NCBI GenBank assembly: GCA_913058395.1
Contig: CAJXQI010000001.1
Span: forward strand, 248,001 to 312,000
Reading direction: 5' to 3'
Length of the DNA: 64,000 nucleotides
Source of the DNA: an uncultured Colwellia sp.
GTDB lineage: Bacteria; Pseudomonadota; Gammaproteobacteria; Enterobacterales; Alteromonadaceae
Both the position numbers and the translations under genes were made by a program. Positions within the stretch are counted from its first letter, which is position 1. Each line of letters starts with the position of its first letter. The notes below the pieces were generated by a model, which saw nothing but the letters and a program-made list of their open reading frames with translations, was not told where the DNA came from and did not search any database. Positions 1-9,176 of this stretch are shown here, in pieces.

Positions 1-100
1 CAACTATTTGTGCTGGCCATGACTGTTGAGCTATTGTTATGACTAAATCAGGTCCAACGCCCGCAGGCTCACCTGGTGTTATTGCTATGCGTTTTAACAC
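1..100 (-). CDS. pdxA: 4-hydroxythreonine-4-phosphate dehydrogenase PdxA (N-terminal fragment)
   Basis: Only the first 33 or so codons are in the window; the gene runs off the left edge. The translated start reads [20 protein letters not shown], the hallmark N-terminus of PdxA, the NAD-dependent enzyme of pyridoxal 5'-phosphate synthesis. The start is a GTG whose first base is also the last base of the surA TAG stop, giving translational coupling. The order lptD-surA-pdxA is conserved in gammaproteobacteria and supports the call. Confidence 0.9.
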   Translation of the reverse strand, partial: MLKRIAITPGEPAGVGPDLVITIAQQSWPAQIV

Positions 101-1398
101 TATTTTTCGTCCGACTCTATAATTTCAACATAAGCTTCATCACGTAGTTCTTTAATCCATCGAGCACCTTCCATGCCAAACTTTCGATTGTAAAGCATTT
201 GATAAGCACGGTTTTCGTTCATCTGATTGGTTGTATCTAACGTACGACGACCTGTCAATTTAGCTATATGCCAACCAAACGATGAACGAAATGGTTTGTG
301 GACTTCATCAACTTCTAAACTTGCTAAGGCTTCAGAAAAAATGGGGTCATATTTACTTGGCTCTTTCCAGCCTAAATCACCACCTCGAACAGAGGTAGGT
401 CCATCTGAATGCTCTTTTGCTAATTCTGCAAAATCAGCACCAGTATTTAATTGTTCAATTAACTCTTGCAGCATTGCTTCAGCTTTTGCTTCACTAAGGA
501 TAATTGACGGGGTAATTAAAATATGACTAGCTTTAACTTCTTCAATTTCGACTACTTGTCGGCCTCGAACATCAACAAGCTTTACAATGCTAAAACCTAA
601 TCCTGTTCGAATAGGGCCAAAAACACTGCCCTTTTCTTTACCATCAACTATCTTTGAAAAAAGTGTTGGCATTTCATTGATGCTTTTCCAGCCTAAATCA
701 CCACCTTCTAGTGCTTTACCGCCACCTGAAGAGGTCATGGCAATTTTAGTAAAATCACTACCGCTCTCTAAAAGCTCTAGAACTTTTTCAGCACGAGATT
801 TCGCAGCGTTGATATCCTCTTGACTAGGGTCACTAGGAAATTCAATTAAGATATGACCTAAACGATATTCAACATCAGCAGATGTTTGTTCTTTCATTAC
901 TTCCAGTAAATTAGCTACATCTTGTGGAGAAATGTAAATGCGGCGTCTGAGGCTTGCGCGACGAACTTCACCGGAAATTAGTTCTTTGCGAACATTTTCA
1001 CGATATTTCTCATAGCTTTCACCTTCAGAAAGTAGTGTTTCACGAAATGACTCAAGTGTTTGGCCATTATCCTTTGCCATATTTGAAAGTGTTTCATCAA
1101 GTTGTGCATCGCTTACTTGAATACCCATTCGCTCGCCCAGTTGCAAAATAATGGCATCATTAACTAACTTTTCCATTACTTGAATACGCAGGGCACGATC
1201 AGACGGTAAAGTTTGATTATTCTTTTTAGCTTGCAAGGTAATGGATGAGATTAGATCTTTGACTTCAGACTCTAATACCACACCATTGTTAACAATCGCT
1301 GTTACTCTATCTAGTTCAACTTCTTCGGCAAAACTATGCTTAATAGGGTTTAACATTAGCACTGAGCTAAGGAGTAATAATTTCAATGAATTTTTCAT
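100..1398 (-). CDS. surA: Periplasmic chaperone / peptidyl-prolyl isomerase SurA
   Basis: The 432-residue product is a periplasmic chaperone that escorts unfolded beta-barrel proteins to the BAM complex. It starts with a signal peptide (about residues 1-24, ending SFA-EE), then a SurA N-terminal domain to about 170. Two parvulin-type PPIase domains follow; the motifs [10 protein letters not shown] and SHILITPS mark their starts, and each contains a GGDLGWK segment. Length matches the E. coli family member. It lies 20 bp downstream of lptD, whose product is a classic SurA client, and overlaps pdxA by one base, so the three are probably one operon. Confidence 0.96.
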   Translation of the reverse strand: MKNSLKLLLLSSVLMLNPIKHSFAEEVELDRVTAIVNNGVVLESEVKDLISSITLQAKKNNQTLPSDRALRIQVMEKLVNDAIILQLGERMGIQVSDAQLDETLSNMAKDNGQTLESFRETLLSEGESYEKYRENVRKELISGEVRRASLRRRIYISPQDVANLLEVMKEQTSADVEYRLGHILIEFPSDPSQEDINAAKSRAEKVLELLESGSDFTKIAMTSSGGGKALEGGDLGWKSINEMPTLFSKIVDGKEKGSVFGPIRTGLGFSIVKLVDVRGRQVVEIEEVKASHILITPSIILSEAKAEAMLQELIEQLNTGADFAELAKEHSDGPTSVRGGDLGWKEPSKYDPIFSEALASLEVDEVHKPFRSSFGWHIAKLTGRRTLDTTNQMNENRAYQMLYNRKFGMEGARWIKELRDEAYVEIIESDEK

Positions 1399-1418
1399 GT
1401 AACGTAAATTTCTTCTAA

Positions 1419-3695
1419 TTAATTATTAAGGAAGTAAGGGCGTTTATAGCCGAATATACTTGAATTTAGCATATCACTAACACTGTTAGATGACTGCTTA
1501 CTATTAACGCCATTATATACAAATTCAATCTTAAAACCGCTATCAAACGCATCACGGTTTTCATTTATATTGTTATCGTCTTCAATTTTAGAGTTAATAT
1601 TGCGGTGGTATGCAAATCGTATTCCCCAACAACAACTACTATACTCAAGACCTGCATAACTTTCGATACTGCGTCTACCTTTTAAGTCTTGTGTAAAACG
1701 GCCGACAAATTGCCAACGGTCAGCAATTTTTATACTAGTCGCCAATGACATTTGTTCTAATGACTCTCCTGAGACATCACTAGCGTAGCGATGGTTCAAT
1801 TGAATTGTTTGATTATTTGAAAATAAGTAATCTAATGATGTCTGACTTTTACTGGTGCTATTTGAATCTGTGTTGTATTGAATGTCGCTACTAAACTGCC
1901 AATTTCGGCTTAAATGAACGTATATATCAGCAGCTAACGCTGATTTATCAGCGATAACATCTTGTTCACTATTGTTAAAGTTACTTTCATTAAAGTAAAC
2001 GATACGACCTAAACTAAAGCGCAATAACTCACTGTTTTGTTCATTTAAAATGCGGCTGGTAAGTCCCCATGATACTTGGTTAGCTTGGGCTATACGGTCG
2101 ATACCACTAAAGCGACGGTCTCGGAATAAACCATTATAATCATCTTGTAAATTGGTAGTGTCATAAATACCAATATTACTTTGATCCTTATCAGGTATGT
2201 ATAGATACTGTAATTGTGGTTCTAAGGTTTGATTATAGCTTTGACCAAAGAGCGATAAAGCGCGATCAAAGTTTACGCCACCATGAACTCGAACTTTTGG
2301 TAATGTTCGACTGACGTCTTTCTCTAGATTACTGGCTGCATCAATATTTTTTTGCTGGTAATTGGTTTGTAATAGTTTTAGTTCAGAGTTTAAGAACCAT
2401 GCAGGTGTCACTATTGGATATAGTAGTCCTGCTTCAAGGTGATATCTTTCGGCAGTTGGTTTAGTTTTATCAGGGGTGTCAAAAACAGAAAGCTCCGAAT
2501 AAATATCAATAATACCATCAAAGCTTGTTAATGCTTGCTGACTGCTTATTTCTATTTGCGGTAGGGTTTTATAACTTTGCTGATGATCACCTAATACTTC
2601 AAAATCTTGTAATTTAAACGTCGACTGCCAAGTGTCGGCAAAGTACGACACTTCTCCAACTTGATACAAATAAGAGTCGTTTGAATTGAACTGGCTACTG
2701 CCTAAATCCACCAAATAGTTGTCATCACTGATGGTACTATAATCAACATGAGCTCGAAATCTATCTGAATAAGTACCAATATGTTGAATGCGTGCTAAAT
2801 ATCGCGAATCATTATTAGTGATTTTTTTATCATTGTTAAGGTACTCAATATCGACTTGTCCTGATTGCAAACCTTCTAAATACCTAAATTCGGTAATTAA
2901 CTGAGTACCGCGGTCAGACATATAGCGCGGTGTAATGGTTGCATCCATATTTTCAGCGATATTGATATAATATGGCATCTGAACTTCAATGCCTGAATTG
3001 TTTGAAGAGCTAATACTTGGATATAAAAATCCTGATTGTCTTTCAGTTCCTATTGGCATTGTTAAATAGGGAACATATAGTACTGGAATATCGAAAAGAC
3101 TAAAGCGTGCATTATAGGCTTCTAGTGACTTTTCATCGGCTGAAATGGTAATTTCACTGGCGCGCATTTGCCAATCAGGTACTGCGCCATAACAAGTGGT
3201 GAAACTTGAATCGATGAAGTTCAGCGTTTTTCCATCACCATTAATATTTATCTCTTCTGCGCTACCATGACCAGCAGTACCATTTAGCTGATAAGAAGTA
3301 TCTGTTAGTGAAGTGGTTTTTTGTTGTTCATTGATATTTAAGGTACTAGCAAAAATATCAATGCCTTTGTTTTGAAAATGAATGTCACCATTTGCAATAA
3401 CAGTAGCATCTTCTCTATTAACTGATAATTCATCTGCGACAACAGACTTATCTTTATTTAATAATGTTACGCCTCCGGTAAATTGAGCGTACTCACCTTT
3501 TTTGATACTTGACGTTGAAGATAAAATAGTAAAATTATCATTAGCTACTTTACCTGATTCACCTGCTATTTGAGCATAACTTGGAATAGGGCATTGGCTA
3601 ACGTCAGTTTTATTCGTATTATTATTTTGTGCGTTGCTGCCATATGTACAAAATAGTAGGCAGGCAAAAGAAATTTTGTTTAAGGGAAAACGCAT
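1419..3695 (-). CDS. lptD: LPS-assembly outer membrane protein LptD
   Basis: The 758-residue product is the outer-membrane translocon that, with LptE, inserts lipopolysaccharide in the outer leaflet. A signal peptide (about 1-22, ending GSNAQ) precedes a mature N-terminus with an early Cys (SQCPIPSYAQ). The periplasmic LptA-like jellyroll (about 45-190) has the pattern NKDKSVVADELSVNR, and a 26-strand-type barrel follows. A second pair of cysteines near the C-terminus (SSCCWGIRFAYHRN) is characteristic of the disulfide needed for LptD maturation. It heads the lptD-surA-pdxA operon and is divergent from amgK, with a 144-bp intergenic region that must hold both promoters. Confidence 0.95.
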   Translation of the reverse strand: MRFPLNKISFACLLFCTYGSNAQNNNTNKTDVSQCPIPSYAQIAGESGKVANDNFTILSSTSSIKKGEYAQFTGGVTLLNKDKSVVADELSVNREDATVIANGDIHFQNKGIDIFASTLNINEQQKTTSLTDTSYQLNGTAGHGSAEEININGDGKTLNFIDSSFTTCYGAVPDWQMRASEITISADEKSLEAYNARFSLFDIPVLYVPYLTMPIGTERQSGFLYPSISSSNNSGIEVQMPYYINIAENMDATITPRYMSDRGTQLITEFRYLEGLQSGQVDIEYLNNDKKITNNDSRYLARIQHIGTYSDRFRAHVDYSTISDDNYLVDLGSSQFNSNDSYLYQVGEVSYFADTWQSTFKLQDFEVLGDHQQSYKTLPQIEISSQQALTSFDGIIDIYSELSVFDTPDKTKPTAERYHLEAGLLYPIVTPAWFLNSELKLLQTNYQQKNIDAASNLEKDVSRTLPKVRVHGGVNFDRALSLFGQSYNQTLEPQLQYLYIPDKDQSNIGIYDTTNLQDDYNGLFRDRRFSGIDRIAQANQVSWGLTSRILNEQNSELLRFSLGRIVYFNESNFNNSEQDVIADKSALAADIYVHLSRNWQFSSDIQYNTDSNSTSKSQTSLDYLFSNNQTIQLNHRYASDVSGESLEQMSLATSIKIADRWQFVGRFTQDLKGRRSIESYAGLEYSSCCWGIRFAYHRNINSKIEDDNNINENRDAFDSGFKIEFVYNGVNSKQSSNSVSDMLNSSIFGYKRPYFLNN

Positions 3696-3839
3696 TTATT
3701 GTCCGAATAATTAACTTATAAAAATAAAAACTTAGAATAACCGCGGCATTTTACCGCTAAAGACTGCAATAATATAGCAATTTTCATTAGCCTGCTAATT
3801 AGTTATATTGGCATTATCATTTTTGAGAGAATAATTCTA

Positions 3840-4844
3840 TTGAACACCCTAAGAACAGGCAATTTACTAAAGTGGTTAGAGCAGCATTTTTCGAACCAAG
3901 AAATTATTTTAATACCATTAACTGGTGATGCGGGGTTTAGACGTTACTTTCGGTTTAACTATAATAACCAATCTTATATCGCCGTTGACGCGCCACCGAA
4001 GTTATCAAACAACAGTGCTTTTATTGAGATACAAGCATATTTACACTCAGCTAACGTTAACGTACCCCAAATATTAGCAAAGGATAGTTCACAAGGATTT
4101 CTATGTTTGAGTGACTTAGGAAATGTATTGCTGGCAGATCAATTGTCTAAAGAAAACATGCAAAAGTATTATTCACAAGCAATTGTTGAATTAGAAAAAA
4201 TTAACTTTGCCCAACAAGCCGCAATGACTTCTTTACCTATATACGATGAAAAGTTTATTGCTACGGAACTAATGATATTCCAACAATGGCTACTTGAAGA
4301 ACACCTAGGTATTAAATTATCAGCAGAAGAAACTAACAAATTATTAGCATGTTTTGATTACTTATCAGCAGCTATTATTGAACAACCAAAAGTTTTCATG
4401 CACCGTGATTATCATAGTCGAAATATTATGCTGTTAGAAAATGAACCTTTGGGCATTATTGATTTCCAAGATGCTGTGCAAGGTCCTATTATTTATGATT
4501 TGGTTTCCTTACTGCGAGATTGCTATGTGCGCTGGCCCGCAGAATTATTAGCACCGCTAATTGAAGAATACCGCTTGCGAGTGCAAAAACACTTTCCAAC
4601 TGAAAATTTATCTCAAAAAAAGTGGCAATATTGGTTTGATTTAACTGGTTTACAAAGGCACATCAAGGCTAGTGGAATATTTGCGCGATTGCATCATAGA
4701 GATCAAAAGTCGAGTTACTTAGCTGATATTCCACTTACTTTGACCTATATACAAGATGTTAGTGGGCAATATGATAAACTCAGCTTTCTTCATGAGCTTG
4801 TGACGAAGCGCGTAATGCCAGCATTAGATGAAATAACTTTGTAA
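3840..4844 (+). CDS. amgK: N-acetylmuramate/N-acetylglucosamine kinase AmgK
   Basis: The 334-residue product belongs to the aminoglycoside phosphotransferase/kinase fold. The catalytic loop HRDYHSRNIMLL (about 195-206) and the DFQDA metal-binding motif (about 217) are intact. In Pseudomonas AmgK phosphorylates MurNAc at the anomeric position in the cell-wall recycling shortcut that bypasses de novo UDP-MurNAc synthesis. MurU, the next enzyme, is encoded 54 bp downstream, which supports the specific assignment. The start is taken as TTG, preceded by GAGAGA about 9 bases upstream; no ATG lies near the N-terminus. Confidence 0.88.
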   Translation: MNTLRTGNLLKWLEQHFSNQEIILIPLTGDAGFRRYFRFNYNNQSYIAVDAPPKLSNNSAFIEIQAYLHSANVNVPQILAKDSSQGFLCLSDLGNVLLADQLSKENMQKYYSQAIVELEKINFAQQAAMTSLPIYDEKFIATELMIFQQWLLEEHLGIKLSAEETNKLLACFDYLSAAIIEQPKVFMHRDYHSRNIMLLENEPLGIIDFQDAVQGPIIYDLVSLLRDCYVRWPAELLAPLIEEYRLRVQKHFPTENLSQKKWQYWFDLTGLQRHIKASGIFARLHHRDQKSSYLADIPLTLTYIQDVSGQYDKLSFLHELVTKRVMPALDEITL

Positions 4845-4898
4845 GTAGAGTTGGACTTAGTTTTACTTTGCGTAGTGTAAATAAATGGAAAATGTTAG

Positions 4899-5600
4899 AT
4901 GAAAGCCATGATTTTGGCGGCAGGGCGTGGCGAGCGTATGCGGCCATTAACCGATGCTTGCCCTAAGCCGTTACTGAAGGTAAAAGGTATTCCGTTAATT
5001 GAATATCATATTAAAAATTTAGTCGCAGCCGGTATTAAAGATATTGTGATTAATCACGCTTGGTTAGGTCAGCAATTAGTTGACTACTTAAGTAGTGGTG
5101 AAAAATATTCAGCTAAAATTAGTTACAGCGAAGAACCTGTTGCGTTAGAAACCGCAGGCGGAATTCTTAAAGCTTTGCCTTTACTAGCCGGGGAAGATGA
5201 CGAGATATTCGCCGTAGTTAATGGTGATGTTTATTGTGATTATAACTTTCAACAATTACCTGAACTGCCGCCACACTGTAATGCTCACTTAATGCTAGTG
5301 GCTAACCCTGAGCATAATGTAAAAGGTGACTTTCAGCTTACAGCGGGCATGTTGAACAACCCTAATAATGCTAAGCAAGAAACCTATACCTTTAGTGGTA
5401 TTGCGCTTTATCGCAAACGCTTCTTTAAACGATATGTTAAAGCATTATGTGAAGAAAAGTTTGAGCAGCATACGATACAACCATTGGCACCTATGTTAAG
5501 GGCCGCAGCCGATGCTGGAAAAATATCGGCTAGTTTGATTGATGTACCGTGGACTGATGTTGGTACACCTGAACGTTTAGCTATGCTAAATCGTGAATAA
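4899..5600 (+). CDS. murU: N-acetylmuramate alpha-1-phosphate uridylyltransferase MurU
   Basis: The 233-residue product is a sugar-phosphate nucleotidyltransferase. The N-terminus MKAMILAAGRGERMRPLT contains the canonical GXGXRXXPLT-type nucleotide-binding loop, followed by PKPLLKVKGIPLIEYHI. VVNGDVYCD (about 109-117) carries the metal-binding Asp, and DVPWTDVGTPERL closes the fold. MurU makes UDP-MurNAc from MurNAc-1-P, the product of AmgK. The two genes are adjacent and co-directional, so the peptidoglycan-recycling assignment is stronger than for a generic NTP transferase. Confidence 0.88.
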   Translation: MKAMILAAGRGERMRPLTDACPKPLLKVKGIPLIEYHIKNLVAAGIKDIVINHAWLGQQLVDYLSSGEKYSAKISYSEEPVALETAGGILKALPLLAGEDDEIFAVVNGDVYCDYNFQQLPELPPHCNAHLMLVANPEHNVKGDFQLTAGMLNNPNNAKQETYTFSGIALYRKRFFKRYVKALCEEKFEQHTIQPLAPMLRAAADAGKISASLIDVPWTDVGTPERLAMLNRE

Positions 5601-5635
5601 ATTGTTTTATAAATAAAGAGTTATTGAGTTCTATT

Positions 5636-6439
5636 ATGCGGATTTGGGGTAAAATATTAGGTTTCTTATTTGGCTTTATGTTGAGTAAGAACATTTTTGG
5701 TGCATTACTTGGCGCATGGTTAGGTCATCGCTTTGATCAAGGTGTAGGGCTTAACTTTAATAACTTAGGCGGTTCAAAAAGTGATACTGACCGTCAAGCG
5801 GCATTCTTTTATAGTACTTTTTCCGTTATGGGTTATATCGCAAAAGCTAATGGTCGTGTTACTCAGCACGAAATAGCTTTTGCTAAAGCTTATATGGACA
5901 AACTAGGTCTTAAAGACGAATTGCGACAACAAGCGCAAGACGCTTTTCGAGATGGTAAAACTACAGGGTTTCCGTTGGCTGAGCGCTTAGCCAAGTTAAA
6001 ATCTGCAGTCGGTCATCGCCATGATTTATTATTATTATTTTTAGAAATTCAAATTCAAGTTGCCTTCGCTGATGGTGAATTAGATAGCGATGAGCGCAAT
6101 GCCTTACATCAAATTGCCAGTGGTTTAGGCTATTCTCCGAAAGAGCTCGATAAGCTGTTAGAAATGATTATTGCTGGGGCAAACTTTCACCAGCAAGGCG
6201 CAGGTAATGGTTTTGCAAACTCAGCTCAGCAGCTTGAAAATGCTTATAAAGTGCTAGGCGTTAGTGATAACAATTCTGCTAGCGAAGTTAAAAAAGCTTA
6301 TCGTAAATTAATGTCACAGCATCATCCTGATAAATTAGTCGCTAAAGGCTTACCGCCGGAAATGATGGAGATTGCCAAACAAAAAGCGCAAGATATTCAA
6401 GCTGCTTACGAACTGATCTCTGCGCAAAGTAAGCCATAA
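5636..6439 (+). CDS. djlA: Membrane-anchored DnaJ-like co-chaperone DjlA
   Basis: A single N-terminal membrane segment (WGKILGFLFGFMLSKNIFGALLGAWLGH) anchors the protein. A TerB-like helical region follows (about 50-170, with AKANGRVTQHEIAFAKAYM and FADGELDSDERNAL). A C-terminal J domain (about 200-267) has the HPD motif (SQHHPDKL) that stimulates DnaK. The start at the ATG giving MRIWGKILG matches the E. coli DjlA N-terminus (MQYWGKIIG), so the in-frame TTG 12 bases upstream is not preferred. Its position after murU is part of the lptD neighbourhood common in this order. Confidence 0.93.
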   Translation: MRIWGKILGFLFGFMLSKNIFGALLGAWLGHRFDQGVGLNFNNLGGSKSDTDRQAAFFYSTFSVMGYIAKANGRVTQHEIAFAKAYMDKLGLKDELRQQAQDAFRDGKTTGFPLAERLAKLKSAVGHRHDLLLLFLEIQIQVAFADGELDSDERNALHQIASGLGYSPKELDKLLEMIIAGANFHQQGAGNGFANSAQQLENAYKVLGVSDNNSASEVKKAYRKLMSQHHPDKLVAKGLPPEMMEIAKQKAQDIQAAYELISAQSKP

Positions 6440-6457
6440 CCTAACAAGTGGTATCTT

Positions 6458-6607
6458 TTGAGCACGGTGCTGAATCTTGAAAGTACCAACTGTCTGATTG
6501 CGTTAAAAGCGCATTTTAATGTGCCGAATGACATTAGCGTGGCTTGCAAGGCGTATTGCAAGTCGCGTACACTATTGGCGAACTTGATTCATTCACTCAT
6601 TGGATAG
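6458..6607 (+). CDS. Possible small protein, 49 residues, unrecognised
   Basis: A TTG-started frame encodes a 49-residue peptide containing STNCLIALKAHFNVPNDISV and ending LANLIHSLIG. It fills the djlA-to-porin gap but has no convincing ribosome-binding site. It could be a decayed gene or chance. It is listed so the stretch is not read as empty; the assignment is weak. Confidence 0.15.
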   Translation: MSTVLNLESTNCLIALKAHFNVPNDISVACKAYCKSRTLLANLIHSLIG

Positions 6608-6612
6608 CAGAA

Positions 6613-6903
6613 ATGTACTTTTCAGTAACTAACAGGCGACTAATCGCAATATGGCTCAGTGCTATATTGTTAGTATTGTCTGTGGCTGCTTCTGCGCATA
6701 GTGTTGAACATATCGATGAAGGTGCGAAAACGCACTGTACGTTGTGCTTTCACCAGCATCAATTTGATCAAGTACTACCGCAGCAAGACGCCAATCTTGA
6801 ATTTATAGGGCAGTATTACGAAGCAAGAAGTATTGCTCAACCGTTATTAGCACTTGTTCATAGTGTTACTTACCTTAGCCGCGCACCTCCCGTTTTTCTC
6901 TAA
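6613..6903 (+). CDS. Small Cys/His membrane-associated protein (DUF2946-like) linked to the zinc-uptake genes
   Basis: The product is about 96 residues from the ATG giving MYFSVTNRRL. An N-terminal hydrophobic segment (LIAIWLSAILLVLSVAASA) could be a signal peptide or anchor. It is followed by a His/Cys cluster (HSVEHIDEGAKTHCTLCFHQH) and a C-terminal RAPPVFL resembling the RxPP tail of DUF2946 proteins. The CxxCxxHQH arrangement suggests metal binding. It sits immediately upstream of a His-rich porin and a zinc-type ABC system, so a metal-related role is inferred. A longer upstream start (TTG at 6544) is possible but would displace the signal-like segment. Confidence 0.6.
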   Translation: MYFSVTNRRLIAIWLSAILLVLSVAASAHSVEHIDEGAKTHCTLCFHQHQFDQVLPQQDANLEFIGQYYEARSIAQPLLALVHSVTYLSRAPPVFL

Positions 6904-6939
6904 AACTCATTAGTTAACAATTTGTATATCCACAATGTT

Positions 6940-6960
6940 CATTTACTCGATTAGTAAATG
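6940..6960. promoter_or_regulatory. Inverted repeat upstream of the His-rich porin
   Basis: CATTTACT and AGTAAATG form a perfect 8-bp inverted repeat separated by 5 bases, about 43 bp before the porin start. No T-tract follows, so it looks more like an operator or an mRNA hairpin than a terminator. Regulation by a zinc repressor would fit the genes downstream, but the sequence does not match the Zur consensus as I know it. Confidence 0.35.
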
Positions 6961-7002
6961 GCCTGTGTTGTCGTATTTAATTTATTTTAGAGATTTAAAA
7001 CA

Positions 7003-8256
7003 ATGAAAAACATGAAATTTTCACCTACGCGCTTATCTGCAAAAGTAAGTGCTGCTTTGGCTATGTCTGCATTAATTCCGGTACTTGCACAAGCGCAAAC
7101 ACCAACACTTTCTAACCCTACTGTTAGTGCAATTTTAGATGGTTATTACCAAAGTGAAAACCGCTTAATGGCTGAACGCACCGAAGGCTTTGGGCTAGGT
7201 GAAACAGAGTTAGCTTTTAGTGCCAGTATTGATGATATGTTCTATGGCAAGCTAACTACCGTATTTGAAACGCATGATGGCGAAAGTGAAGTCAACATTG
7301 AAGAAGCCTTCATACAAACTATGGCCTTACCTAACGGTTTTACCGTGCGCGCTGGACGATTTTTGTCGGATATTGGTTACTTGAATAACCAGCATCTTCA
7401 TTCAGATTCTTTTACCAGCAGACCAAGTGCTTATCGTGCCTTTTTAGGTGGTCATTATTTCGATGATGGTTTGAGAGTTAGTTATATTGCACCAACTGAC
7501 TTGTACTGGACTATGGGAGCTGAAGTATTCTCAGGTGATAGCCTTCGAGCGGCAGATGAACATGGTGAGCGTAAGTTTGACCGTACTGGTGTTTATACCG
7601 CATTTACTAAGTTCGGCGGTGATATTGGCGTTGAAAGTTCGTGGCAATTAGGTTTTAGTTATTTACGTAATGAAAATGGTTTATTGACACCAGAAGAACA
7701 TGACGAGCATGGTGAAGGTGACCATGAAGACGAGCATGCAGAAGATGAACATGGCCACAGCCACTCTGCCAGTTATACGGGCAAGAATACTTATGTTGCT
7801 GACTTCGTTTTCAAGTGGGCGCCAAATGGCAACTATAAGTATCAACATCTAACATTAAGTGCAGAATACTTTAGAGTGAGCGATTTTATGGTACCTGAAC
7901 TTCATGATGAGCATGAGGAAGAAGACCATCATGATGAAGATGAGCATGCAGAAGGTAATAGCAAGGACTATCATCAAGCTTGGTATGTTAGTGGTGTATA
8001 CCAATTTTCACCAAACTGGTCTGCTGGATTACGTTACGGTGAATTAGACAGTCAACTTCAGCATGAAGAACATTTTGATGCACAGGAATTAAAAGAAACT
8101 GAACTAAGCATTGCTTGGCATAACAGTCACTTTTCAACGGTACGATTAGAATTTAGTCACCAAAGCAATGTCGGTTTTGACAATGATTTAAGTGATAACG
8201 CCATTACTTTACAATATGTTATGGCTTTGGGGGCTCACGGTGCACATCAATTTTAA
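7003..8256 (+). CDS. His/Asp/Glu-rich outer-membrane porin-like protein, probable zinc-acquisition component
   Basis: The 417-residue product has a signal peptide (about 1-31, cleavage near AQAQ). A barrel-type sequence follows with alternating aromatic strands (YYQSENRLMAERTEGFGLGETELAF; FTVRAGRFLSDIGYLNNQH). Two loops are extremely rich in His, Asp and Glu (about 230-253 and 300-318, runs such as HDEHGEGDHEDEHAEDEHGH), as expected of a surface that collects zinc or another divalent metal. There is no plug domain or TonB box, so it is not a TonB-dependent receptor. The next gene starts inside its last codons, tying it to the metal ABC proteins. Confidence 0.75.
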   Translation: MKNMKFSPTRLSAKVSAALAMSALIPVLAQAQTPTLSNPTVSAILDGYYQSENRLMAERTEGFGLGETELAFSASIDDMFYGKLTTVFETHDGESEVNIEEAFIQTMALPNGFTVRAGRFLSDIGYLNNQHLHSDSFTSRPSAYRAFLGGHYFDDGLRVSYIAPTDLYWTMGAEVFSGDSLRAADEHGERKFDRTGVYTAFTKFGGDIGVESSWQLGFSYLRNENGLLTPEEHDEHGEGDHEDEHAEDEHGHSHSASYTGKNTYVADFVFKWAPNGNYKYQHLTLSAEYFRVSDFMVPELHDEHEEEDHHDEDEHAEGNSKDYHQAWYVSGVYQFSPNWSAGLRYGELDSQLQHEEHFDAQELKETELSIAWHNSHFSTVRLEFSHQSNVGFDNDLSDNAITLQYVMALGAHGAHQF

Positions 8257-9163
8257 ACTATTAGTTTCAGGTGTTTTATTATCTTTGAGTCAGCAAGCTT
8301 TCGCACAAGTGAATATTTTTGCTTGTGAGCCTGAATATGCTGCCCTAGCAGAAGAGCTTGCACCTGAAGCGAGAATATACTCTGCAACAACGGCAATGCA
8401 AGATCCACATCTAGTACAAGCTCGTCCAAGTTTAATTGCTAAAATGCGCCAGGCTGATTTAGTGATATGTGCGGGAGCTGAGCTTGAAATTGGTTGGTTG
8501 CCTATGTTGCAAATGAAAGCAGCCAATGCTCAAGTGCGTAGCACTGATAAAGGATTATTTTTTGCTGCAGAGCATGTCGACACATTAGATAAAATGGCTA
8601 ATGTTGATCGCAGCATGGGGGATGTGCATAGCTTAGGTAATCCGCATTTGCATTTTTCACCTGAGCGCATGTTGCTAATTGCTAAAGCATTGACGAAAAA
8701 ATTAGTGCAGTTAGATATTGAACAAACTGAAGCATATCAACAACGTTTACAAAGCTTTAGTAAGCGTTGGCAAGCTGCAAGTTCAAAATGGCATGAAATG
8801 GCAAGTCAATTAAAGGGAATGAAAGTGATCGCCTATCATTCTAGTTTCCGCTATTTATTTGATTTTGTTGGTATTGAGCAAGTTGCTGATTTAGAGCCAA
8901 AGCCAGGCTTGCCGCCAACGAGTACTCATCTTGCTAGTTTATTAAAACGGGCAAAACAAGATGATATTTCGGCTATTGTGGTGGCATCTTATCAGGACCT
9001 TCGTGGTGCCAATTGGTTAGCTGAAAAGTCTAGCTTGCCTGTTATTGTTCTGCCTCTATCTGTTGGGGGCAATGAGCAAAGTAACGACTTATTTAGCTTG
9101 TACGACAATGTGCTTGATTTATTGATACAAGAATACAATGCACAAAAGTTGCTGACCTTGTGA
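8240..9163 (+). CDS. Zinc/manganese-type ABC transporter substrate-binding protein (ZnuA/TroA family)
   Basis: The product is a cluster A-I metal-binding periplasmic protein. The start is taken as GTG at 8240, preceded by GGGGG, giving the signal peptide VHINFKLLVSGVLLSLSQQAFA. An ATG further upstream would place 16 residues before it. Metal-ligand candidates are in DPHLVQARPS, NPHLHFSPER and AYHSSFRYLF, the usual three-His arrangement, with the C-terminal Asp/Glu region LSVGGNEQSNDLFSLYDN. It lacks the long His-rich loop of many ZnuA proteins; the neighbouring porin carries the His-rich loops instead. It overlaps the porin gene by 17 bp. Confidence 0.85.
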   Translation: MHINFKLLVSGVLLSLSQQAFAQVNIFACEPEYAALAEELAPEARIYSATTAMQDPHLVQARPSLIAKMRQADLVICAGAELEIGWLPMLQMKAANAQVRSTDKGLFFAAEHVDTLDKMANVDRSMGDVHSLGNPHLHFSPERMLLIAKALTKKLVQLDIEQTEAYQQRLQSFSKRWQAASSKWHEMASQLKGMKVIAYHSSFRYLFDFVGIEQVADLEPKPGLPPTSTHLASLLKRAKQDDISAIVVASYQDLRGANWLAEKSSLPVIVLPLSVGGNEQSNDLFSLYDNVLDLLIQEYNAQKLLTL

Positions 9164-9176
9164 TAGGGCTCTAACG